The notes below the pieces were generated by a model that saw nothing but the letters and a program-made list of their open reading frames with translations, was not told the DNA's origin and searched no databases. A DNA stretch of 64,000 bases from Muricea muricata (lineage: Eukaryota; Cnidaria; Anthozoa; Malacalcyonacea; Plexauridae): assembly GCA_963855995.1 (NCBI GenBank), contig OY979717.1, forward strand, positions 18,823,906 to 18,887,905, read 5' to 3'. The position numbers and the translations under genes are program-made. The first letter of the stretch is position 1. Each line of letters starts with the position of its first letter. This document shows positions 33,212-45,352 of this stretch, piece by piece.

Positions 33212-34432
33212 AAATATTAAAGCCCAGACAACAGCATAAGACGATGAAATATTAAAATCAGCGAAATAAAAGAGTACTTATTAAACTTTTTTGTACGAAG
33301 TAGGAATGAAACTATCAAAATTAGTAAACAAACCCGTAAACGTAGGCTTCCGGTAAACGGATGTCGACAAAATACCGTCAAGAAACATAATATTTACTTC
33401 AAGAAAAGGAAGACAATGATCTTTCGTATTATCAGTTTCACATTTTTTCAATTTTTTATTTCACTATTTCAATATTTCATCGTTTTATGCTATTTTCCAT
33501 GCTAAAGTTGAAAAATTTAAAAAGATTATGATTTTAAATGGTTATCTTGAAAAATTTTTGAGAGAATGGTGAGGTCGTTTTTTAACAAAATTTTTGAAAA
33601 ACCGTTATCTACGTCCGCGCCTAATGAACCTAAAAGGATTGTACTTTTTATGCTTCCCTTTTCAGGTGTACATTCCTCTCAAATTCCAAATCAAATTAAC
33701 AACTAAACTATTTTCTTCGGCCTATCCACATATTCAAATTCGTTGTATTTTTTGACCTATGGCTATGCAAAGACTTTCGGCTTTTTTCCGCTTTAAATAC
33801 CGCATTCCTTTAAGTTTAAGATCGCGCATTGTTTATAAAACAAGTGTCAATGCTGTAATGCATTGTATGTTGGTGAAACCGTTCGCCATTTTCATAAGTG
33901 CATTTCTGAACACATGGGTATTTCCGGGCCTTTACTGGTAAACCTCTCTCGAAACCTCCTTTCTCTAATATTCGTGATCATCATCAGGCTTCTGGTCCTG
34001 ATGATTTCTCCGTTCTCTCCACTTGTTCTTCATTCTTTGGACTTTTGTCAAGAGAAAGTTTACTCATCTCCAAACTTAATGCCAATCTTACTTCTATGCC
34101 TTTAACCTTGTATAATTAGCCTACTATTAACCTTGCATGACCTTTGTATATATCTTGCGTTATATATCTTGTTATATGTCCTTAGTGTTGTTATTGTCAT
34201 GTAAATCACTATGATTCGCTTATTTTAAATCTTTGACCGTTTTTTTGTAACCTTAGAATATTTCGCTTTGTATAAACTATGAAGCTTTTGTACATATTGT
34301 AATACTTTTATTGCTCTGAAGATGTTGCAAGTATAGCAACGAAACGTTAGCTTCATTAAATATTTTTTTTAAAAATTTGTTCTGTTTAGTTATGTTATGG
34401 CTCTATTTAAAGCTGTTGTCTGGGCTTTAATA
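33212..34432 (+). mobile_element. Penelope-like element fragment with inverted flanks
   Basis: The flanking words AAATATTAAAGCCCAGACAA (33212) and TTGTCTGGGCTTTAATATTT (to 34432) are inverted copies, as PLE terminal repeats can be. Between them, plus-strand pieces read FFRFKYRIPLSLRSRIVYK and, in another frame, LYVGETVRHFHKCISEHMGI: the linker and GIY-YIG-type endonuclease. Frameshifts are many. The 3' end carries a hammerhead-like fold (34313-34351). Confidence 0.75.
34313..34351 (+). ncRNA. Variant hammerhead-like RNA motif in a PLE terminus
   Basis: In order: stem I GCT, core CTGAAGA, one extra T, stem II GTTGC-loop-GCAAC, GAAA, a tiny stem III (ACGT), then T and stem I partner AGC. Every catalytic-core word of a type I hammerhead is present. 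The deviation is the extra base between the CTGANGA box and stem II. The same layout, with different stem sequences, occurs at 43321-43362. Confidence 0.55.
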
Positions 34433-35583
34433 TTTCTGACTAAGGATTTCTTTTACTTTGTTCTTTTATTTCTTTGTATCAAGTGTTTATATCATAACCT
34501 TCATGATATGTAGCTATATACATTTCTATAATCTAATTAACCAATGCTCTGGCTGCCGGACGGTTATAACTCATATTACATAAGAAAATGCAGTTCAGCG
34601 GTTGAAAATGGAAACATTTTAGACCTTTTTTTTTACCAAAACTTGTACATATGCAAATGACATCATATCCTATGTAGACTTCAAAACATCGCTTTGCAGT
34701 TTTCCTTTCTGAATCAGCCGGCTTACAAACACTCCAAAAATTATATTAAGCAGAGCAATAATCAGTTTTCTTGTGAGAAAGCTATAAATGTACCGATGTA
34801 GTTGTTAATTTTCTTCTATTTATGGAAGGATTTCGAGTGTCTGCCGAAATATTTTTAGTAAATTACATGGAAGATCACGAGTGGAATTCTTCGAATATGT
34901 AAAACTGGTGCGTTAATTACCCTTCAAAGATAATCAAGCCAGGTATCAACTGCGATAAATATTCCAGAAGCGCACAACTGCGGGCGTGCTCAGCACAGTT
35001 AAGCTTGAAGGCCAGATAAGGAAGAAAATCGTCTCGCTGCCCTAATGATGTATACATACTTGGCTTTGTGATAGTGCGGTTTTCATGAAATCCAATACGG
35101 GCGGGTCTAAGCGAGATGAATAAATTTAAGAAGTGTGGTCAGACTTCGTAATTATAATCAAAGCGAAGAGACCAGAAGACAATATCTCGAAACGCTTTGA
35201 AAAGATTGCCGAATTAACGGGCGCTCGATATCACGCACATTTTAATGTGGTTCATTTTCGATTTTTCGCAAATGCTACTTTCTTGGTCCGTCTAGACAAG
35301 TCATCAACTCAAGTTTCTCGACCATTTTGCACTCTTGTTGTTCACACGGCCGAGCTGAGACATCGAGTCTCTACTCTAGAGATAAGGCCAGAAACACATT
35401 TCCGGGGTTGGTGTATGACAACTTATTATTAAGGTCAGGTGGCATTGCACAAAAACAAATTAAATCGAAGCGCGTCGGACGTCTCGCTACATAATACACG
35501 GAGACCAGCTTGTGCTCGCTTTCTCGTCATACTGGGAGCTCAAAACTACCGCGTAAATCGCGTTTACCTTTACAAAGAACAAA
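34433..35583. other. Upstream flank of the Ig-superfamily gene
   Basis: No gene is recognised. The 99-codon ORF at 35133-35432 shows no domain and probably lies in the promoter or 5' leader of the next gene. Confidence 0.45.
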
Positions 35584-35641
35584 ATGGAGAACCTTTACAC
35601 CTTTATTCTAACACTATTGTGGCTCAAGCTGGCTGTAAATA
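35584..35641 (+). CDS. Ig-superfamily surface protein, exon 1 (signal peptide)
   Basis: ATG opens a classical signal peptide: MENLYTFILTLLWLKLAVNS, with a hydrophobic core and a small residue before the likely cut. The exon ends with one base of the next codon and the perfect donor GTAAGT (35642). Exons 1-5 (58, 402, 282, 279 and 116 nt) sum to 1137 nt, an exact 378-codon frame plus stop. All four junctions are phase 1. The start is chosen because it is the only ATG giving a secretory leader in frame with exon 2. Confidence 0.85.
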
Positions 35642-35988
35642 GTAAGTGGGAACTCTGTGGCAGCTATTCAGTTCATACTTGTGTTCTATTAATATGGAAC
35701 AATTATAGAGATATTTGTATGAATTTTTACAAAAACCACATTGTTATTCAGCGTCGCAAAGTGTTTGCATGCAGACTTTTTTGAAAAATAGTTGAAACTA
35801 TACGAAATAGAAAAATGAGAATGCATTACAGACTGCAATATATTTACCGTAAAAGTTTCAGTTAATATCAAAATGAATGCTCTTGGCGCCTTGACCTTTA
35901 TACAAATCGCTCATCCAAGTTTATGTAATTAATTTTTGTCGACAACGTAGCGTATTCTTTATAAAAACAACTATATGTTTCTATACAG

Positions 35989-36390
35989 GTACTACAACAG
36001 TAGATCCAAGAAGGCCCATCTTCACATCCACTCCTAGTAGATCAAATTCCGTTCTGGTGGGAAGAAATATTAAATTGGAATGGAGCTTCAAAATTCAATC
36101 GGTCAATGATCTTAGTGAGATATCACTTTATAGTTATGAGCTACGCTCAAAAGCAAAGAAAAAAATCGCTTTGAAAAATGTTAAGTCCGGAGAATTTTTA
36201 TATAGAACTGGTTTCAAAGGTCGTTATGTTTGCGAGATCTCTTTTACGGAGAATGGGATCGGACGGGCTTCAATTTCAATATCGAATGTACAATTCAATC
36301 AGACGTATGACTACGGAATCATATTGAAACTCAAAGGCAAAGGACACCTCCCAACGGTGGTGGAAAATTCTGTTTCGGTCCGAGTTGTCG
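35989..36390 (+). CDS. Ig-superfamily surface protein, exon 2 (V-like Ig domain)
   Basis: Acceptor CTATACAG precedes it and donor GTAAGG follows. It codes for a linker (TTTVDPRRPIFTSTPSRSNS), then an Ig-like fold of the invertebrate V-like type: VGRNIKLEWSF for strand B, GRYVCEISF for strand F, and a closing SVSVRVVG strand. The canonical strand-B cysteine is absent (Glu-Trp instead), so only one of the disulphide pair remains. Such domains occur in fast-evolving invertebrate surface receptors. Phase 1-1 makes it a shuffling-competent cassette. Confidence 0.8.
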
Positions 36391-38473
36391 GTAAGGGGAT
36401 ATAAAAAAATTAAGTACAGTCGTACTGCGTTTAGATTCTGTAGTGATTACTCAAACAGCGAGTTAATAATTACGGTTTTAATTTTACTTTATCCTTGGGT
36501 GCTTGAAAACAATTTCCAAATCGCTTATTTGCTTATTTAATGACTCAAACATAAGCAACTATGCATGATGGAAAATATTGAAAACTTGTCCACAAGCCAA
36601 CTGAATGATTCAAACAATGTACTGTTTTCATTTTTGCAAATATCAAATTGAAAATTAGTAGATATTGCTAACAATCTGAAAAGGATTAGCATTATAGTTT
36701 GAAAGTTTTGCCAACGCTATGCAGTCTAATTGATCCTTCCGCAATATACATGAACAACACGACGGCGAAAGCAACATGTTCGCGGTATAGCCTGCGAACA
36801 CAGAATCAATTTATCGGCTATTGAACGGCCTAATCGAAATCTAGCTCTCTTTATAAATAGTATTATAGTACTGAATATTGAATATTTCAGACTTGTTTGG
36901 GATTGAAATATTTTGAAATCTCAAAGATTGATTTTAGATTTTAAAAAATGTGTAGTGTCGGCAGAAATTAATCTTTCCACTCTTTTCTCCGATTGAATCA
37001 GAGTGATTTTAATCGAAAGCTTATGGATTTTGATTCTAAAAGCAAAATTTTCAGTCACAATGGTTTATTGGTCCCTGCAAACAATATCAAGGATTGAAAT
37101 TTCAATATACGAGTTTTAATGGCGTATGATCGAAGCTGCATTTACAAAAGTAGCTGTATCATCTCACGTCTTAATAAACAAAAGCCAATATAGCTAACGA
37201 GAAAGCTCTAATAAAATATCGACATTGAGGATTTTTCACTTAAAGAATGAAAACTATGTATGCATTTATTGACAGAGGCACGTTTCTTGTGTTGACTTAA
37301 ATCCTTTCTTTTTCAAAACATGGTTCGACTCCATGCTTAATGTATCTTATCCGAGGAATGACTGTCAAAGAATTTGCAAGTCTAAAACACATCAACACCT
37401 GGTATTGCGCAATAATGTATTATATATAGGCATCCAAAATTTCATATGAACGTATTATTGGTGTATGTAGAAGCTTCAAACAATAACTTTAAGCTGACTG
37501 CCAGCCGGTGCATGACCGCGCCTTTCGAGGGTTTTTTGTAAATCTACAAATTTTCTTATTTTCTTCGCAAATTATACATATTGTTTTGATAGCAATATTT
37601 TAGCTGTCATAGAGTCACACTATATATATATGAAGTAACCTGATATCTTCGTTATCACAATTGATTATGATAATTTTGAAAACAAACATATCGCGCAAGT
37701 TGCGGTATTTATCTTATCTCAACCAAAAATAAAACTGAACACTCACAAGGCGATGTATTGTTTATTTGGTATCTTGTGTTTGATTTTGAATCAGTATTTT
37801 CAAAAAGCCTTCCAAACTCAGCAATGAATATTTTGCATCATCATGCAACCACATATTTTCATTTCATCCTTTTTCATCGAAACATATTGAAATATTTTGG
37901 TTTAATATATCCAATTAGCGCAACAAAGCGAGCAGTTTCTAAATCATTTATGGGCCTTGATAATTCATGCCATCTCCAAACAAAGATGAATTCATTACTC
38001 CGCAGGAGATCGTACGCATTTGAACTGACTCAACAGTTTGAAAATAAATATATAAACAACGTTGCCTTAGAAAAATTGTATGGGTGTCACGAGGATTATG
38101 TCTTAACTTTGCAACATGTCTGAGATTAATGAAAATCGTTATCTCATAATAAAAGAAGCTTTAAAACAAAAGTAATATTAAGGTCTTTTTCCATTAGTCC
38201 AGAAATTGAATATTTATTACCCTCTTTTAAATGAACACAGACTAATTTCGATAATTATCATATTCGCAATAAGGTTGATGACGTCACTACTACCAGGTAA
38301 TGCGAAAACACGAAAAAGTGCAGTCACCATATTTGTCATATAGATATCCAATAGCCAAATCTAGCGATCTCAAAACTTTGATTAAGCATACAATACGAAA
38401 ATCCATCATCGCCGTTGGCAAGAGGACATCAAAATTAGTATAAGTGCAAAATTTAGTTGAAAAATAGAACAAA

Positions 38474-38632
38474 ACAAGACGCCTGCTAAGGCGTTCACTC
38501 CGCCTGCCAAACGAAAATGGGCACAAGGCCAGGCAGGGCTGTAACTAGAGAGTTCATTGGGGGTGGGGTACATTCACTTATTTCTGTTCTGCCCAACTAA
38601 TTCCTTTTTAAATCAATTATTATTAGGGTACC
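38474..38632. repeat. Dispersed repeat family, copy 2
   Basis: Same orientation as the copy at 17103-17275 and ends at the same GGGTACCTT. It carries an extra CCAGGCAGG after GCACAAGG. Confidence 0.75.
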
Positions 38633-38989
38633 TTCCAAGGCATTTTAAGACATTGCTAGCACATCTTATGCAATCACTAAGATAACCAAAAATCAATGTC
38701 TGAATGACCTGCCAGGCACTCTGTCCAGAGTCCTAGTAGGATTGCATTTTTTAGAATTTAATTTAGATTAAAGACTTTCATAGTACATATGTTAAACAAG
38801 ATTCTTTTGCCATAATGCCAGTATGCCACCAACAAATAGCTGTTTTATTTTGCAAGTAAAGAAAATTTTACTAAAAGTGTATACAATACATCAATCTATT
38901 AAATCCATCAATTTATTAAATCTATTCTGTAGCACACTGCCTGAAGTCTCCACGATATAATTTGTTGGGAAAATGTTGGCTAGCCTTTT

Positions 38990-39540
38990 GATATATTGAC
39001 AAGCTTTGAATTAGATATTTGATGTGTTGATAAGGTGTCAGGTAAATATTTGGCATGTTTATAAAATGTTGGTAAGGATTTTGACTAGTTGACAAGTTTT
39101 TGAGCAGACTTTTGACATGTTGATAAGATCTGGGTTAGTCTTTTGATATGTGGACAAGCTTTGAAATGGACTTTTGACATGTTGATATGCTTCTAGTTAG
39201 ACTTTTGGCATGTTGACAAGATGTCGGTTAGGTTTTTGGCTTGTTGACAATATGTCAGTTAGGCTTTTGGCTTGTTGAAAAGATGTTGGTTAGGCTTTTG
39301 GCTTGTTGACAAGATGCCGGTAAGGCTTTTGGCTTGTTGACAAGATGTCGGTAAGGCTTTTCGCTTGTTGAAAAGATGTCAGTTAAGCTTTTGGCTTGGT
39401 GACAAGATGTCGGTTTGGCTTTTGGCTTGTTAACAAGATGTCGGTAAGGCTTTTGGCTTGTTGACAAGATGTCGGTTAGACTTTGACCTGTACATGCCCA
39501 CAAGTTGTCAGTTAGACTTTCGACATGCTGACAAAGTATT
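38990..39540. repeat. 31-bp minisatellite, about 17 units
   Basis: The core unit is GTTGACAAGATGTCGGTAAG plus GCTTTTGGCTT. Units near 39230-39480 are almost identical; those at the edges are strongly diverged. As 31 is not a multiple of three, all frames read the same peptide cycle, which explains the artefactual minus-strand ORF there. The phrase TGAAGTCTCCAC(G/C)ATATA lies on both sides (38942 and 39976), suggesting the array sits in a duplicated segment. Confidence 0.88.
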
Positions 39541-40163
39541 TACTTCCAGAAAGCTTCAGGTGTCAGTTAAAACATTGGTATATTGGCAGGGTGTCTGATA
39601 AAGTTTTGGCAAATTGAGAAAGTGCCAGTTGAAATTTTACTAAATTTAAGTTAAATTTTGTTCCTTTTTTTATTTTGCATTTTTGAGTTTTTTTCTTGCT
39701 ATTTTAATAATTATAGCAACAATCTTTACAGTGATCGACTTAAAAGTATTTCTGTGATCTGTATTTTCTGTGATATCCAATTTGAAATCCTTTCTCTGAG
39801 TCAACTATTCAACAATAAACATGTCAATTTTTTTATAAAGAAAGTTTTTATAAATACTATAGATAAAGCCTAAAATGCCGCACTCAGCTATGACTGTTGA
39901 CGTTCTAACAAAACAAGTATTAAAATCGCTCATAAAAACAACAAAAATTAAAAATTAGACTAAGCTATTAAGTCTGAAGTCTCCACCATATATTTTGTTG
40001 GGAACTTTAGACTAACATATGTATTTCTGGAATTGGAATGTAAAATGTCTCTTACCTTTTATAATTATATGAGATCCCACAAGCAAATAAATCATTTTGC
40101 ACGAAATATTAGCATCTCAACATAGGTAGAAAACCAAGGAAAGAAATCACAACGTGTTTAGAA

Positions 40164-40580
40164 TTAGGAACACATTTCCTAGCTCACTCCTTAATCATGG
40201 AATGATGGAGTTTATCAAAATTTGCCGTTTTAAAACATTTCTGGAGCAATTTTTTGATAAAGAACCTTCCTGTTCCTTTTTGTTCACTATTACATGTTAA
40301 AAATTGTGTTTTGTATATAGATATCTCAGTAGAATTTGCGTTTGATTCTTGTGTAGAAATTTCTAAATTTCCTTAAAAGTAGGAATACAACAGAAAATGA
40401 CGGAAGCACGCTCTCATCACTCCTCGGTAAAGTTTCGCGGTGGAATTTGTCGTTTTAAAACATTTTGCATGAGAATTTTTGCACGTAAAACCTTCTTGCG
40501 GTTTAGATGTTCTAGCATACATGTTAAAATGCGTGTTTTGTTGACATATTCCACTGGAAATTGAGTTTAAACGCCGTGTT
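40164..40580. repeat. Two diverged copies of a ~200-bp sequence
   Basis: 40164-40350 and 40397-40580 share ATTTG(C/T)CGTTTTAAAACATTT, a run around AACCTTC(C/T)TG, ACATGTTAAAA, TGTGTTTTGT(A/T) and CTCAGTAGAA(T/A)TTG-like words in order. An A-rich tract (40647-40675) follows, suggestive of a retroposed sequence. Confidence 0.5.
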
Positions 40581-42178
40581 TCGGTCGGCTCACGCGGCTT
40601 GTGCCCAGCGGTATCACCCATTAGCGGCGGCACCGACTTCTGACACCGAAAAAAAAAAAAAATAAAAAAAAAAACAGAAACGGGGCGAATTTAAAACTCC
40701 GCCTCGCCTACGGCAGGCGGAGTAATAAGTGCTATGACCATGAAAGTTTTTACAATTTTTATGCTGTTCTAACGGCGGAAGTAATTGAACATCCACTTGG
40801 GCCTGTTACTTAGGCCTTAGTAACATTGGTTCCGCCCATAGCAACATGGACGTTTCGACCAATAAACATCAAGTTACATAACACAAAACAAACATGTGAA
40901 AAACGCACAATGCACGCTCAGTTGCAACAGCGGTAAGTTGAATACCAGGAAATGAATAATTGCACTTGTGAGCATTGAAACTGCAAGTTTTATTTCGACG
41001 TAATCTACGCTTGGTTTAGAAAAGGAAATATAAGATTTTTTAGTTTTGTTTACGGCGTGTACATTGGCGCCGCGTCAAATGGTATTTCATATTTGAGTCA
41101 CTTGATAATACAAAGCAACATTACTTATTACTATTTATTTGAAGTGTTTTAGCGTCGTCGTAACGTTACCGTTCTACATGCCTAAGTTTCACGTTAGCAG
41201 TTGAAAAACAATGTTTGGTTTTAACTATAATTTTAAATAAAATGTGTGAATCACTGAATCAACGTAAGCGGTTTTATTTAGAATAGGTTTTTTGTTACTA
41301 TCCGCAGCTCGCATCGCAATCCGTAGTCCGCATCTGCAATGTCGGTTGTGAATATTGAAATATGTTTTGAATAAATATTGATTGTGTTTTCATTTTACAA
41401 ACGTGTTGTGAATTTTTAAATGTGTTTTAAATAAATATTGAATTGTGAATTATTTATTTTGGAACAGTGTTGTTCTAATTTGAATTGTGTTGTCAGTGGA
41501 CAGTGACGCTTCTGTGCCACCGGTATATAACGGTATTCATAGCAAGAAGATCCAGTCCTTTTATTACTCGCTGTCTAATAATAACAATTCATTATTCGAT
41601 TTTTAAAACTGTCGAAAATTTCCGAAAAACGCGAATTCTGTTTAAGGCACTCAAAAATCTCTATTTTCGTCCGTGCTTGTGTAGTATCCAAAAATGGTAG
41701 TCCTTACAGGTTATTTTCTAACGGCATCTCGCCACAAAACATTTAGTTACCAAAAAATTATTTAGCTGTTCTTTTGCGCCGTCAAAAGGTCAATTGACCC
41801 TGAAGTTGAAGATGTTCAAAGTCTGGAAATGGTCCCACGGAATGAAAGTCAAAAAATATTTATTTCGAGATTTAGCTAATCTAACCTAACTTTAGCCTAC
41901 TCTCTATGTCTTCTCGCTACCGCCCTGCTGTTCTAGGGTGATATTTCGACATGGTTGGTAGGTTGACAAGATTTGACTTCATAAAAGTTATTTCTTTAAA
42001 GTTCCTTTTCTTTAGTGTAAAGGCATATCATATAGCTACCTTGTTTTTTTTATAAATTTGTCTATGTGTAGTTGTCGGGTGGTTATGTAAAGTTCTTTAA
42101 ACTAAGAGAATTTTTACTACTATACCTCCTGTTACATGTGTTTAATAACGAATCGATGTAAAATATTTCTGCTTTCAG

Positions 42179-42460
42179 ACATGGTTCGCAGGGATACAAG
42201 AAAAGACTCGAAAATCATCAGATCATGGTTTGGTCAAAAGCTTGTTTTAGAATGTGACGTCGTGTATGTAAGCGTCAAACCTGTATTCGAATGGTCCAGA
42301 AAATCATTGACTGGAAATACCGTACAAAAACTTGACGTTCCGAACAACATGAAGACTTTGATCATAGAGAATGTTAACACCACAGATTTTGGCGAATATT
42401 TTTGTCTTGCCACATCACCTATGATGCGAATCAAACAAAAGTTCAGAGTCCATAAATTAG
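42179..42460 (+). CDS. Ig-superfamily surface protein, exon 3 (I-set Ig domain)
   Basis: It lies between acceptor GCTTTCAG and donor GTATGA. It encodes a canonical Ig domain: GQKLVLECDV (strand-B Cys), PVFEWSRKS (Trp), IIENVNTTDFGEYFCLATS (DxGxYxC, strand-F Cys). The exon is 282 nt, phase 1-1. An N-linked glycosylation sequon (NTT) lies just before the DFGEYFC motif. Confidence 0.9.
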
Positions 42461-42576
42461 GTATGAAATAAATAAATATATATATATAATAAATATATAT
42501 ATAATAAATTTATATATATATATATATATAATAAATAGACAAGGAATAAAAATAAAACCATATATATGAAGAAAGT

Positions 42577-42790
42577 GCTCAATACCGAAGTAGAGCGGAA
42601 TAGACAATGAAATAGACTTTGGTTACTTCATAAAGTTTTATTCACAACAAATCTGTTTCGTATGACAAGCAATGCTTGCCACACTCGTCAGGTGATGATC
42701 GCGTCGAGTGTGGCAAGGATTGCTTGTCATACGAAACAGATTTGTTGTGAATAAAACTTTATGAAGTAACCAAAGTCTATTTCATTGTCT
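42577..42790. mobile_element. Inverted pair of PLE terminal segments
   Basis: The left half (TAGACAATGAAATAGACTTT, then TTCATAAAGTTTTATTCACA) is the reverse complement of the right half ending near 42790. The pair meets at about 42697. The left half holds an intact hammerhead core on the minus strand. The right half has lost the CTGA of the core. The word GTGCTCAATACCGAAGTAGA at 42582 recurs inverted at 45459-45478, tying this piece to the larger PLE pair. Confidence 0.75.
42642..42695 (-). ncRNA. Hammerhead ribozyme, PLE type
   Basis: Minus strand, in order: stem I TCAC, core CTGACGA, 11-bp stem II (GTGTGGCAAGC with GCTTGTCATAC, two G-U pairs), core GAAA, a minimal palindromic stem III (ACAGATTTGT), cleavage triplet ending GTT, stem I partner GTGA. 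This fits a type I hammerhead. The very short stem III is the known PLE form, thought to work as a dimer. Confidence 0.85.
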
Positions 42791-42792
42791 AT

Positions 42793-42923
<131 letters not shown>

Positions 42924-42948
42924 TAAAGATTTGTAATCCAGGCATATT

Positions 42949-43510
<562 letters not shown>

Positions 43511-43549
43511 TCAATCAATGCACACTGGTTTACTTCATAAAAACTTTAT

Positions 43550-43603
43550 TTGCTACAAATTTGTTTCGTGTGGTAAGCAGCGCTTACCACACTCGTCAGG
43601 CAA
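43550..43603 (-). ncRNA. Hammerhead ribozyme in PLE terminus
   Basis: Minus strand: stem I TTGC, CTGACGA, perfect 11-bp stem II (GTGTGGTAAGC / GCTTACCACAC), GAAA, palindromic stem III (ACAAATTTGT), site GTA, stem I partner GCAA. All invariant core bases are in place. Confidence 0.9.
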
Positions 43604-43645
43604 CTGTCGCTATTGATATTAACTAGGTTATATACATGATAGCTG

Positions 43646-44703
43646 TCATGAATGTTTGATGTGACACGCGCGTAGACAGGAAGCGCAGGATTTCAATGAG
43701 GTGTTGGATAGCAAGTATTTTTTGCGATGTCTGCAACTGGATATTAGTTCGTTTCTGCGGTTCAGCGAGCTTAATTTAGGTTGGCAAATTATTACATATT
43801 TTTCATGTAAACACAAGTCGCATTTTTTTCTCGTGTTGGAATAAGGTTTACAACGTTTTAGGATTCGCCACTTTATTGTATGATCCACATTGCGTTGTTT
43901 GAGTGTCCAAATGTACTTGCTTAATTCAGTGGTATGCTTCTGCTTTTCGTTTCGGAATGAACTCGTATGGTTTAAATACCGGGTTTTGAAGTTGTTTTCC
44001 GTTAGCCCCACATACGTCTGCTCTTCATCGGTATCGTTTCGGGTGACTGTGGCTTGGTAAACTATGCCCGAGGCTTGGCAGTTTCCATCTAATGGGCACT
44101 TTTCTTTATTACAGCAATTGCATTCTTTACTTCTGGTGTCGGTTGGCTGCGGGACGCTGTTTAGAATGTGTTTGTTGTGCGCTGAAATTATGTTTTGTAT
44201 ATTAGGCATGCAGCTGTAGCTAAGTTTCACCGTGTTTCTGTTGAAGATCTTTCGAAGGGCATGCGTTGGGGGGAAGCTTTCGTCGATAATTCTCAAGAAT
44301 TTCCGGCCGATGTTGGTAGCAACATTGCAGCTGTATGGCGGGTTGAACCACACGACATTTCTATTTCTTGTGCGCTTTTTTCTTTCTTCTGGTGGTTTGA
44401 AGTTTAGTTTAAACTTGTAGCCACTTTTTGTCAAAGCTTCTTGGTAGGGTTGCACAGTTTCAACAAACGCTTTTTTGTCCGAAGATATTGCTGATAATCT
44501 TCGGTTAATGGCTTCGGGGATACTGCGTAAGATTGAAGGTGGGTGATTGCTGCTAGAGTTGACGTACTGGATTGTGTTACCGGGCTTCGTGTAGGGCTTG
44601 AAAGTTCCAGTTCTCATGTCGAGTGTGACATCAAGGAAATGGACACATTTCTTGTTGGCTTCAATTGTCAGCTTTAAATTGTGGTCAGCGAAACAGAAAC
44701 ACG
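43646..44703 (-). CDS. Penelope-like RT C-terminus and GIY-YIG endonuclease (5'-truncated)
   Basis: The frame is open from the truncation point (about 44703), with VHFLDVTLDMRTGTFKPYTK at the end of RT; the first ATG is at 44617. RT thumb motifs (NSSSNHPPSILRSIPEAINR) follow, then ERKKRTRNRNVVWFNPPYS, a Cys-rich knuckle (CNCCNKEKCPLDGNC) and the endonuclease (GIVYQATV, TYVGLTENNFKTRYLNH, SKYIWTLK). It closes with a CNLC-like tail (CDLCLHEKYVIIC). Over 320 codons are intact, so the copy is young. The RT palm is missing, so it cannot move alone. Confidence 0.88.
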
Positions 44704-44725
44704 GTGATCTTCAACAAGAAACACG

Positions 44726-45310
44726 GTGAAACTTAGCTACAGCTGCATGCCTAATATACAAAACATAATTTCAGCGCACAACAAACACATTCTAAACAGC
44801 GTCCCGCAGCCAACCGACACCAGAAGTAAAGAATGCAATTGCCGTAATAAAGAAAAGTGCCCATTAGATGGAAACTGCCAAGCCTCGGGCATAGTTTACC
44901 AAGCCACAGTCACCCGAAACGATACCGATGAAGAGCAGACGTATGTGAGGCTAACGGAAAACAACTTCAAAACCCGGTATTTAAACCATACGAGTTCATT
45001 CCGAAACGAAAAGCAGAAGCATACCACTGAATTAAGCAAGTATATTTGGACACTCAAACAACGCAATGTGGATCATACAATAAAGTGGCGAATCCTAAAA
45101 CGTTGTAAACCTTATTCCAACACGAGAAAAAAATGCGACTTGTGTTTACATGAAAAATATGTAATAATTTGCCAACCTAAATTAAGCTCGCTGAACCGCA
45201 GAAACGAACTAATATCCAGTTGCAGACATCGCAAAAAATACTTGCTATCCAACACCTCATTGAAATCCTGCGCTTCCTGTCTACGCGCGTGTCACATCAA
45301 ACATTCATGA
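44726..45310 (+). CDS. Second PLE GIY-YIG endonuclease copy
   Basis: 194 codons nearly identical to residues from KLSYSCMPNIQ to the end of the minus-strand ORF. Observed substitutions are Arg for Gly in YVGLT (YVRLT), which hits the signature motif of the nuclease, and Arg for Cys in CNCC. It lacks the RT end and has no natural start. It is likely inactive. Confidence 0.82.
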   Translation: MKLSYSCMPNIQNIISAHNKHILNSVPQPTDTRSKECNCRNKEKCPLDGNCQASGIVYQATVTRNDTDEEQTYVRLTENNFKTRYLNHTSSFRNEKQKHTTELSKYIWTLKQRNVDHTIKWRILKRCKPYSNTRKKCDLCLHEKYVIICQPKLSSLNRRNELISSCRHRKKYLLSNTSLKSCASCLRACHIKHS

Positions 45311-45352
45311 CAGCTATCATGTATATAACCTAGTTAATATCAATAGCGACAG

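Larger units (their letters stand above)
36391..42178. other. Intron 2 of the Ig gene
   Basis: 5.8 kb. It contains a copy of the dispersed repeat (38474), the 31-bp minisatellite (38990-39540) and a two-copy 200-bp repeat (40164-40580). I looked for further Ig-like exons on the plus strand and saw none. The 121-codon ORF at 37758-38123 has no Ig signature. Confidence 0.6.

Noticed and set aside
35133-35642. ORFs upstream of the Ig gene (99 and 67 codons)
   Set aside because: No domains. The second overlaps exon 1 in another frame, while the signal-peptide frame is better supported.
37758-38123. 121-codon plus-strand ORF in intron 2
   Set aside because: No Ig or FN3 landmarks, no convincing splice sites and AT-rich composition.
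39255-39503. Repetitive 82-codon ORF (KPYRHLVNKPKA type)
   Set aside because: By-product of the 31-bp minisatellite, where all frames read the same cycle.
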